The notes beneath the pieces were generated by a model. That model was not told the origin of the DNA, did no database searches, and saw nothing but the letters and a program-made list of their open reading frames with translations. The translations under genes were made by a program, and so were the position numbers. Below, in pieces: positions 6,871 to 11,823 of a DNA stretch of 11,823 nucleotides. Source of the DNA: JBBRLA01 sp038231615 (GTDB lineage Bacteria > Myxococcota_A > Polyangia > Palsa-1104 > JAEUJZ01); assembly GCA_038231615.1 (NCBI GenBank), contig JBBRLA010000223.1, forward strand, positions 1 through 11,823. Reading direction: 5' to 3'. Position 1 is the stretch's first letter. Every line of letters starts with the position of its first letter.

Positions 6871-6916
6871 CGGGGCTCCTCCGCTGCGTCGATCTTAACA
6901 GAACCCGGGTAGAACA

Positions 6917-6945
6917 TTGTTGGCCGCCGGCAGGGATGTTATAAA
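6917..6945 (+). promoter_or_regulatory. Candidate promoter for lspA-lgt
   Basis: TTGTTG at 6917-6922, a 17-nt spacer, and TATAAA at 6940-6945 (five of six consensus bases). A start about 7 nt downstream would leave a leader of only about 5 nt before the ATG at 6958, where no Shine-Dalgarno sequence is seen. It lies in the 87-nt divergent spacer shared with the lipoprotein gene. Confidence 0.5.
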
Positions 6946-6957
6946 CTCTGGATTCAG

Positions 6958-7488
6958 ATGAAAGCGAAATTTCCAACGAAGTATCTGGCGTTTTTCGTGC
7001 TCTTCCTCCTCTCTTTCGGGCTCGACCAGGCGACCAAGGTGTGGGCCCGGGACGAACTGAAGCCGCGGGGGTACGAGCGCGCCATCACCGTGGTGCAGGG
7101 CTTCTTCGACCTGCGCTACTCGGAGAACACCGGCTCGGCCTTCGGCATGTTCCGCGGCACCCCGGGCGCCCGCTACATCCTCTTCGGGGTAGGGCTCTTC
7201 TGTCTGGTGGTGGTCGGCGCCTGGCTGGTAAAGCTGCCGGGCGATGCCTCGTGGCTCGGGACCAAGCTGGGCCTCCTGGCCGGCGGGGCGGTGGGCAACA
7301 TCGTAGATCGCATCCTGTACGGCAGGGTCACCGACTTCATCGTGTGGAAGGTGACCAGCGGCGGGCGCGTCCACGAGTGGCCGACCTTCAACATTGCCGA
7401 CGCGGCCCTGGTAATCGGGGTGGTGATGCTCATCCTCGACTGGCCCAAGGACAAGGCGCTGGTCGGCGAGACGACGCCCCCCGCCTGA
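6958..7488 (+). CDS. lspA: Lipoprotein signal peptidase (signal peptidase II)
   Basis: A 176-residue inner-membrane aspartyl peptidase that removes the signal peptide of prolipoproteins after Lgt has modified the lipobox Cys. All family blocks are present: 'LDQATK' (Asp23), 'FFDLRYSENTGSAFGMF' (Asn57), 'GGAVGNIVDRILYGRVTDF' (Asn114, Arg118, catalytic Asp126) and 'FNIADAAL' (catalytic Asp148). Four hydrophobic helices fit the normal LspA topology. The periplasmic loop between the catalytic blocks ('KVTSGGRVHEWP') is slightly long but ordinary for the family. ATG 6958 gives the usual short N-terminus before helix 1. lgt follows 19 nt downstream on the same strand. The assignment is secure. Confidence 0.97.
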   Translation: MKAKFPTKYLAFFVLFLLSFGLDQATKVWARDELKPRGYERAITVVQGFFDLRYSENTGSAFGMFRGTPGARYILFGVGLFCLVVVGAWLVKLPGDASWLGTKLGLLAGGAVGNIVDRILYGRVTDFIVWKVTSGGRVHEWPTFNIADAALVIGVVMLILDWPKDKALVGETTPPA

Positions 7489-7507
7489 GTTCCGAAAGAA
7501 GCTCCCC

Positions 7508-8461
7508 TTGCGTCCCATTCTCCTCGAATTCACCCTGCCCTTACTCGGGCAGATCACCTTCCCCGCCTACTTCACCTTCCTGACCCTTGCCTTCGGCCTG
7601 GCGATGCTCATCACCGTGCGCGAGTCGCGCAAGCTGGACCTTTGTCCCGAGCAGATCCTCGACCTGAGCCTCTACATCGTCATCACCAGCATCGTCGGCA
7701 GCCGGATCCTGCACCTCATCGCCGACGGCCAGGGCATGGACTACATCCACCTGTGCCTGGACTCGAAGAAGGTGGCGGCGGTGGACGCCCTGTCGCGCAC
7801 CTGCACCACCGCCAAGGAGTGCGGTTATGACTACCTGTGCGACGTGTCCCGGCACGTATGCTATCCGCCGCAGGACTGCCTGGCATGGGCCAAGGTGTGG
7901 CGCGGGGGGCTGGCCTACTATGGCGGGCTGCTGGGGGCGATGGGCTTCTCGTACGTCTTCATTCGCCGGCACAAGATGAACCTTTGGCGGGTCTGCGACC
8001 TGACGGCGCCGGGCATCATTTTGGGGCTCTTCTTCGGCCGGCTGGGCTGCTACCTGAACGGCTGCTGCTGGGGCAAGCCCACCGATAGTTTCGCCGGCAT
8101 CCGCTTCCCCTACCGAAGCGCCCCCTGGGACGCACAGTACAAGGCGCACCTCATCCAGTACAGCCAGCAGATGCTGCCGGTCCACCCGACGCAGCTTTAT
8201 GAATCGTTTGGCTGCCTGGCGATCTTCATCTTCCTGTACTACTTCGTGCGCCCGCGCCGACGCACCGAGGGGCAGGTGCTGGGGGCCATGCTGGTGCTCT
8301 ACGGGGTGCTGCGTTCCCTGTGCGAGATCGTTCGCGACGACGACCGCGGAGTGCTCTTCGGCTGGCTCTCGACCTCGCAGATCATCTCGGTGCCCCTCTT
8401 CGTCCTGGGGACTTATCTGCTCCTTCGCAAGAAGCGGCCGGGGACTTTTCCCGGCCGTTGA
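7508..8461 (+). CDS. lgt: Prolipoprotein diacylglyceryl transferase with Cys-rich insert
   Basis: 317 residues from TTG 7508, with GAAAGAAG about 8 nt upstream as ribosome site. Lgt transfers diacylglycerol from phosphatidylglycerol to the lipobox Cys, the first step of lipoprotein maturation. Family landmarks are 'WRGGLAYYGGLLGA' (residues 131-144, with Tyr where many Lgt have His in HGG), 'GRLGCYLNGCCWGKPT' (177-192, matching the GRxGNFxNxExxG signature region in the GC-variant form), 'VHPTQLYES' (225-233), and 'EGQVLGAMLVLYGVLR' followed by the 'E..RDD.RG' block. Between helix 2 and the GG motif there is an insert of about 50 residues (74-128) with six Cys at 83, 99, 105, 111, 118 and 124. 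In E. coli topology this loop faces the periplasm, so disulfides are plausible. The enzyme assignment is firm; the insert's role is unknown. Confidence 0.93.
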   Translation: MRPILLEFTLPLLGQITFPAYFTFLTLAFGLAMLITVRESRKLDLCPEQILDLSLYIVITSIVGSRILHLIADGQGMDYIHLCLDSKKVAAVDALSRTCTTAKECGYDYLCDVSRHVCYPPQDCLAWAKVWRGGLAYYGGLLGAMGFSYVFIRRHKMNLWRVCDLTAPGIILGLFFGRLGCYLNGCCWGKPTDSFAGIRFPYRSAPWDAQYKAHLIQYSQQMLPVHPTQLYESFGCLAIFIFLYYFVRPRRRTEGQVLGAMLVLYGVLRSLCEIVRDDDRGVLFGWLSTSQIISVPLFVLGTYLLLRKKRPGTFPGR

Positions 8462-8501
8462 GCGAGCCTGCGATTCGTCTTCGGCAATCGGAGGGTGGCA
8501 A

Positions 8502-9425
8502 TCAGGGGGCGCGGAGCTTCTTGAGGACCGATTCCAGGGCTGCCTTGGCCTTGTTTTCGTCGTGGTGGTGGGCGGCGTCGATGGCGGAGTCCAGTTCGTC
8601 ATCCAGGTCGGCCCGGCCGGCCTCGTCAAGGGTCACCCGGGCCAGGGCGATCTGCCTGGCGGTCGCGGCGGTCTCTCCACCCGAGATCAGGGACACCTTG
8701 GCATCGAGCAAGGCTTTGCGCCCGGCCTGAAGGCCGGTGTCGCTGGCAACCGCCGCCTTCGGTCCGACGCCGGCACCGGGAAGGGTGATGGGGCTGGACT
8801 TGGCCGATGCCGCATCCCCCGCGGCACCGCTTGCGAGGGGCGCCTGGGTCTCGGCGGTTGAACCCGGGCCAGTCGCCGCTCCCGAATTGCCGCCTCCGCC
8901 CCCTGCCCCACCGGCAGCGCCCGCCCCAGGGGCCCCTGCCCCGCCGGGCGCACGCGGCCCGCCTCCGCCCACTGCCGCAGCCGCACCGCCCGTCGCCGCC
9001 TCCGCCCCGCCATCGGACTTGGCGCTGCCGGGGTTGTTGCCGTACGGGACGGGCATGATCTTGTTGGCCAGGTCGTACACCTGGGTGCGCACGGCGGGGT
9101 TCTGGGAAATGAGCAGCCCTTGGATCTGGTCAAAATCCTTCTCCAGCTTCAGCCCGGCCAGTTGCGAGGCCATGCGGGCCTGGACCACGCGCTCGAAGGA
9201 GTAGCCATAGTTGCTGATGAGGATGCCGACCTCCGCCTCCATGAGGAAACCCCGGGCGGCCATCAGCTCCGCCTGCTTGGCGGACGCGGCCCAGCCGACG
9301 CGACATTCCTCCATCGGCTTCTTGAACTTGTACTCGTGCCAGTAGTGCGCGCCGGCCACGGCGGCCCCGCCGAGCAGACCGACCTGGAGCAGAAAGAGAG
9401 TCAGGAACTTGTTTCCGCGGGTCAC
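8502..9425 (-). CDS. Membrane-anchored protein of unknown function, coupled to pgeF
   Basis: 307 residues from GTG 9425. The GTGA there overlaps the pgeF stop, and GGAGG (9436-9432) lies 6 nt upstream, so this start is well supported and translation is coupled. One hydrophobic helix near the N-terminus (about residues 7-26) anchors it, with most of the chain probably periplasmic. Residues 35-115 form an Ala/Glu/Gln-rich helical region ('AASAKQAELMAARGFLMEAEVG', 'SQLAGLKLEKDFDQIQGLL'). A Gly/Ala/Pro-rich linker of about 80 residues follows. The C-terminal helical segment resembles short helical repeats ('ARQIALARVTLDEAG', 'IDAAHHHDENKAKAALESVL'). I recognise no domain. It is the last gene of the minus-strand operon and convergent with lgt. 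Confidence 0.8.
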   Translation of the reverse strand: MTRGNKFLTLFLLQVGLLGGAAVAGAHYWHEYKFKKPMEECRVGWAASAKQAELMAARGFLMEAEVGILISNYGYSFERVVQARMASQLAGLKLEKDFDQIQGLLISQNPAVRTQVYDLANKIMPVPYGNNPGSAKSDGGAEAATGGAAAAVGGGGPRAPGGAGAPGAGAAGGAGGGGGNSGAATGPGSTAETQAPLASGAAGDAASAKSSPITLPGAGVGPKAAVASDTGLQAGRKALLDAKVSLISGGETAATARQIALARVTLDEAGRADLDDELDSAIDAAHHHDENKAKAALESVLKKLRAP

Positions 9426-10204
9426 GCGTCGCCTCCGATGATGAACGCGAGGTGCTGGCCGATGCGGGCCCCATCTCGCCGGTAGGAATAAAAGGTCGTC
9501 GAGTCGCAGGCGGTGCAGCGGGTCGTCGCATCGACATGCTCCGAAGAGAGCCCCGCGGCCAAAAAGAGCGCCCGGTTGGTGGCCCACAAATCGGCGTACA
9601 GATGCCCTTTCCGCCGATGCACCGCCTCGGGGAACACCGCGGCGAAGCGGTCAGCCACGTCGGCCTGAACCTCGAAGCAGCACGGGCCGATGGACGGGCC
9701 AAGCGCGGCGCGGATGTCTTCGCGGCGGGCCCCGATGGAGACCAGCGCCGACACCGCGGCCCCGGCCATGTCACCGACCGTGCCGCGCCAGCCGGCGTGG
9801 GCCGCCACCACCCGGCCCTGCCCATCGGCCAAAAGCAGGCTGGTGCAGTCCGCCGAAAGCACGCCCAGCGCCAGCCGGCGGTCGGTCACCATCCCGTCCG
9901 CCTCGCGCTTTCGCTGCTCGAGGGCGGACACCGCGACCACCTGGGTGCCATGGACCTGGGCCACCTGGCACAGTTCGTCGTGGCAGAAGCCACCCTCGCT
10001 GGCGACCCGTCGCAGGTTCTCGGCCACCGCGGCGGGGTCATCGCCCCAGGTCGCGCCCAGGTTCAGCGAGGCATGACGCCCGATGGAGACACCGCCCCGC
10101 CGGGTGGTGAAGCCGTGGCGCACCCCCATGGCGGTGAGCAGCGGCGACCGGTACAGGCGCCCGGCCCACTCACCGGGGTGCTGCTCGGTGCCGACGTGTT
10201 CCAT
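9422..10204 (-). CDS. pgeF: YfiH/PgeF family (laccase-domain) protein, peptidoglycan editing factor
   Basis: 260 residues from ATG 10204, preceded directly by AAGGG. An in-frame GTG at 10240 would overlap the rluD stop (GTGA) and add 12 residues; both starts are plausible. The family motifs are all present: 'TTRRGGVS' (33-40), metal-ligand His85 in VHGT, Cys120 in ADC, His136 in HAGWRG, 'GPSIGPCCFEV' (169-179), and 'CTACDSTTFYSYRRDGARIG' near the C-terminus. Family members were first called multicopper polyphenol oxidases. They bind zinc, act on purine nucleosides (adenosine deaminase/phosphorylase activity), and in E. coli the protein edits misincorporated serine in peptidoglycan precursors. 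It lies between rluD and the membrane-anchored gene; the rluD-pgeF neighbourhood is common in proteobacteria. Confidence 0.94.
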   Translation of the reverse strand: MEHVGTEQHPGEWAGRLYRSPLLTAMGVRHGFTTRRGGVSIGRHASLNLGATWGDDPAAVAENLRRVASEGGFCHDELCQVAQVHGTQVVAVSALEQRKREADGMVTDRRLALGVLSADCTSLLLADGQGRVVAAHAGWRGTVGDMAGAAVSALVSIGARREDIRAALGPSIGPCCFEVQADVADRFAAVFPEAVHRRKGHLYADLWATNRALFLAAGLSSEHVDATTRCTACDSTTFYSYRRDGARIGQHLAFIIGGDA

Positions 10205-10236
10205 CCCTTCGATGTTATCCCGGTTCCTCGACCCTG

Positions 10237-11274
10237 TCACTTCCGCGCTGCCACCGGGCCCCGCAGCCGCGCCGCAGCCGCCAGGAAGTCCTCCGGCGGT
10301 GCCGCCTGAAACTCCAGCTCCGCCCCGGTCACCGGGTGGACAAAGCCGAGCACCCGCGCATGCAACGCCTGCCGCGACAGGTCCTTGTCGACCTCCCGCA
10401 GGAGCGGCGGCCGCGGTCGTTTGCCGTAAAGCGGGTCCCCCAGGAGCGGGTGCCCCGCCTCGCTGAAGTGCACCCGGATCTGGTGCGTCCGCCCGGTCAA
10501 AAGCCGCGCCTCCAAAAGTGTCGCCCCGCAGAGGCGCTCCACCACCACGTAATGGGTCACCGCCTGCCGCTTCCCCGCCTTGCCGGTGAAGCGCTTCCGG
10601 TCCGTCGGGTGCCTGCCGTAGCGCGTGCGGAACGTCCCCTCCTGCGCCAGCACCCCCTCGGCCAGCGCCAGGTAGCGCCGCTTGATCGAGTGCACCTGGA
10701 ACTGCACCTGCAACCCGATGAGCGTCGGCTCGTCCTTGGCGCACACCATCACCCCCGAGGTCCCCTGGTCCAGCCGGTGCACGATTCCCGGCCGCCGCTC
10801 CCCGCCGATGGACAGCCCGCCCCCCGGCGCGTCTTCGTCTTCGTCTGCATCTTCCTCTTCGTCTTTCGGCTCGTCCTTCGGGCCAGGGCCGAGGTCCCGC
10901 GGCGGGCCCTTGAAGGGCGGCGGCAGCGGCAGCGGCCCGCAATGATAGAGCAGCGCGTTCACCAGCGTCCCCGTCTCGTGCCCCGGCGCCGGGTGGACCA
11001 CCATCCCCGCCGGCTTGTTTACCACGATCAGGTGGCGGTCCTCGAAAAGCACGTCCAGCGGAAGGTCCTCCGGCTGGTCCGCCACCGGGCGCGGCGGCGG
11101 CGGCGCGAAGCGCACCTTCTGCCCCGGCCTCAGCTTCTGCGCCGGCTTCCCCGGCGCCCCGTCCACCCGCACCTCACCCTCGTGGATGCGACGATGGATC
11201 TGCGAACGCGAGAACGGCAGCCCCCGCCCCGCCAGATACAGGTCGAGCCTGAGCCCGGCTTCCGCCGGACCCAC
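10237..11274 (-). CDS. rluD: RluA/RluD family 23S rRNA pseudouridine synthase
   Basis: 345 residues from GTG 11274, the first start codon in this frame after the upstream gene. No clear ribosome site is seen; the 23-nt gap to the DUF507 stop suggests coupling. An N-terminal S4 RNA-binding domain (about residues 8-58, 'LRLDLYLAGRGLPFSRSQIHRRI') leads into the catalytic domain with 'VLFEDRHLIVVNKPAGMVVHP' (75-95), 'HRLDQGTSGVMVCAKD' with catalytic Asp169, 'RRYLALAEG' and 'TGRTHQIRVHFSEAGHPLLGDPLYG'. An Asp/Glu-rich, Pro-flanked insert (about 112-160) separates the KPAG and HRLD blocks and is absent from typical family members. RluD modifies helix 69 of 23S rRNA; RluC-like specificity cannot be excluded from sequence alone. 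Confidence 0.93.
   Translation of the reverse strand: MGPAEAGLRLDLYLAGRGLPFSRSQIHRRIHEGEVRVDGAPGKPAQKLRPGQKVRFAPPPPRPVADQPEDLPLDVLFEDRHLIVVNKPAGMVVHPAPGHETGTLVNALLYHCGPLPLPPPFKGPPRDLGPGPKDEPKDEEEDADEDEDAPGGGLSIGGERRPGIVHRLDQGTSGVMVCAKDEPTLIGLQVQFQVHSIKRRYLALAEGVLAQEGTFRTRYGRHPTDRKRFTGKAGKRQAVTHYVVVERLCGATLLEARLLTGRTHQIRVHFSEAGHPLLGDPLYGKRPRPPLLREVDKDLSRQALHARVLGFVHPVTGAELEFQAAPPEDFLAAAARLRGPVAARK
10828..10878 (-). repeat. Low-complexity acidic codon tract in rluD
   Basis: GAC/GAG/GAT-rich run encoding residues about 133-149 (PKDEPKDEEEDADEDED) of the pseudouridine synthase. It resembles the tract in the SEC-C gene and could expand or contract in frame. Confidence 0.65.
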
Positions 11275-11297
11275 CGCATATTCGTAGACCGGAAGAG

Positions 11298-11561
11298 TTA
11301 CCAGATCCGCGATTTCACGTGCCCCTTCGACTTGATCATCACATCGACGATGGCCCGGTCGTAGAGGTTGAGGTTGTAGATATCCAGGGTGACCCGGCTC
11401 TTGAACAGGGCCCGGCCTTCCTCGATATGCTCATGCATCACCTCGAAGAGGTTGTCGGATTCGATCCCATCCACAATCTCCTTCTCGTGGTACAGGGTCA
11501 GGTCGGAGGCGATGGCGCGTGCTAACTGCCGGGCGCGCTCCGGTTTCTCGATCAGCGCCAT
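11298..11561 (-). CDS. DUF507 family protein
   Basis: 87 residues from ATG 11561, giving 'MALIEKPERARQLARAIASD'. The frame stays open for another 35 codons upstream, but that part is not typical of the family and would overlap the likely promoter. The sequence 'LARAIASDLTLYHEKEIVDG', 'MHEHIEEGRALFKSRV' and a short C-terminus fits DUF507, a small helical family of unknown function found mainly in Deltaproteobacteria/Myxococcota and Aquificota. There is no signal peptide or membrane helix, so it is cytoplasmic. It leads the minus-strand operon with rluD 23 nt downstream, which hints at an RNA or ribosome role only by association. Confidence 0.85.
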   Translation of the reverse strand: MALIEKPERARQLARAIASDLTLYHEKEIVDGIESDNLFEVMHEHIEEGRALFKSRVTLDIYNLNLYDRAIVDVMIKSKGHVKSRIW

Positions 11562-11568
11562 GCCCCGC

Positions 11569-11596
11569 AGTGTAGCCAAGTACAGAAGAAACTCAA
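11569..11596 (-). promoter_or_regulatory. Candidate promoter of the DUF507-rluD-pgeF operon
   Basis: On the minus strand: TTGAGT (11596-11591), 16 nt, then TACACT (11574-11569), ending 7 nt before the ATG at 11561. This would place the transcript start at or next to the A of the ATG. Only GCGGGGC, not a good Shine-Dalgarno sequence, separates them. Confidence 0.45.
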
Positions 11597-11611
11597 CGCA
11601 TACTTGATTCA

Positions 11612-11632
11612 ATAAAGGTCGGGCCCTTTTAT
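11612..11632. repeat. Imperfect inverted repeat in divergent spacer
   Basis: ATAAAGG and CCTTTTAT flank a 6-nt GC core, with one extra T in the right arm. It lies in the 149-nt spacer between two divergent genes, just upstream of the DUF507 -35 box, where an operator could sit. Chance is possible. Confidence 0.3.
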
Positions 11633-11698
11633 GACTGCGCAGATTGCCAGTACCAATGGCGAACACGAGAACGGACGAAAACCCCGGACATTGTGGTG

Positions 11699-11704
11699 TA
11701 TCCT
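11699..11704 (+). promoter_or_regulatory. -10-like TATCCT before the oxidoreductase gene
   Basis: TATCCT lies 6 nt before the GTG at 11711. No convincing -35 is seen 16-18 nt upstream, and no Shine-Dalgarno sequence is present apart from a weak CTCAG. Confidence 0.3.
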
Positions 11705-11710
11705 GCTCAG

Positions 11711-11823
11711 GTGACGGACTGCCTGGATGTCGCCATCGTCGGGTGTGGCTTTGCCGGGGCGGCGTCGGCCATCCTGCTATCCCGGGCCGGCCACCGGGTC
11801 AGCGTCTACGAGCGGGTGCCGGA
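11711..11823 (+). CDS. FAD-dependent oxidoreductase, N-terminus only (3' truncated)
   Basis: 37 codons are visible from GTG 11711 before the window ends. 'VAIVGCGFAGAASAILLSRAGHRVSVYER' is a Rossmann beta-alpha-beta unit with GxGxxGA at about residues 11-17, closing with the acidic Glu that binds the FAD ribose. This pattern is typical of the FAD_binding_3 / halogenase / geranylgeranyl-reductase group of monooxygenases and reductases. The substrate and subfamily cannot be judged from this fragment. It is transcribed divergently from the DUF507 operon. Confidence 0.8.
   Translation, partial: MTDCLDVAIVGCGFAGAASAILLSRAGHRVSVYERVP

Noticed and set aside
8435..8457. CGGCCGGG/CCCGGCCG hairpin at the 3' end of lgt as a terminator
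   Set aside because: The 8-bp GC stem is real but lies inside the coding sequence and is not followed by a T tract; it may be chance in GC-rich DNA.
7541..8629. Long open frame on the minus strand opposite lgt
   Set aside because: Its product is low-complexity and His/Gln/Arg-rich, and lgt on the other strand has clear family motifs throughout.
11562..11666. N-terminal extension of the DUF507 protein to 122 aa
   Set aside because: The added residues are atypical of the family and would cover the candidate promoter; ATG 11561 gives the expected start.

Overview
The window is GC-rich, densely packed bacterial DNA. Several features suggest a myxobacterium-like (Myxococcota/deltaproteobacterial) chromosome: a DUF507 gene, an Lgt with a cysteine-rich insert, an uncharacterised polytopic protein of a type common in that phylum, a prepilin-like secreted metallopeptidase, and Gly/Ala/Pro-rich membrane-anchored proteins. 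This is inference from gene content; no rRNA or other marker is present to settle taxonomy.

Layout. Positions 1-1424 (+) hold a left-truncated protein with a class III prepilin-type N-terminus, one hydrophobic helix, a Pro/Ala linker and an HExxH zinc-peptidase domain. A small signal-peptide protein follows 2 nt downstream. Together they look like a secreted toxin (effector) and a periplasmic protector, and this is the most novel part of the window. Positions 1560-1784 (+) encode a 74-aa orphan protein and 1817-3262 (+) a polytopic GT-C-like membrane protein. Positions 3337-4604 (+) form a two-gene operon of a zinc-finger-less DnaJ/CbpA co-chaperone and a CbpM/MerR-like partner, overlapping by ATGA. 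Positions 4631-5611 (-) encode an acidic protein ending in a SEC-C zinc motif. Positions 5698-6870 (-) encode a lipoprotein made of seven FG-GAP/VCBS repeats.

Divergent from that lipoprotein gene, 6958-8461 (+) carries lspA and lgt, the two lipoprotein-maturation enzymes. A minus-strand operon then runs from 11561 down to 8502: DUF507 protein, rluD-type pseudouridine synthase, pgeF, and a membrane-anchored protein of unknown function whose GTG start overlaps the pgeF stop. At the right edge (11711, +) a FAD-dependent oxidoreductase begins and runs out of the window.

Working together: lspA and lgt would process the neighbouring propeller lipoprotein; the DnaJ and CbpM-like proteins form a regulated chaperone pair; rluD (ribosome modification) and pgeF form a common housekeeping pair. 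Several transcript-leading genes lack a Shine-Dalgarno sequence but have a TTG-N16/17-TANNNT-like promoter placed 6-8 nt before the start codon, which suggests leaderless or near-leaderless mRNAs. Genes inside operons, by contrast, often have clear purine-rich ribosome sites. No tRNA, rRNA, CRISPR array, insertion sequence or replication origin was seen, and there is no gene-free stretch longer than 300 bases.
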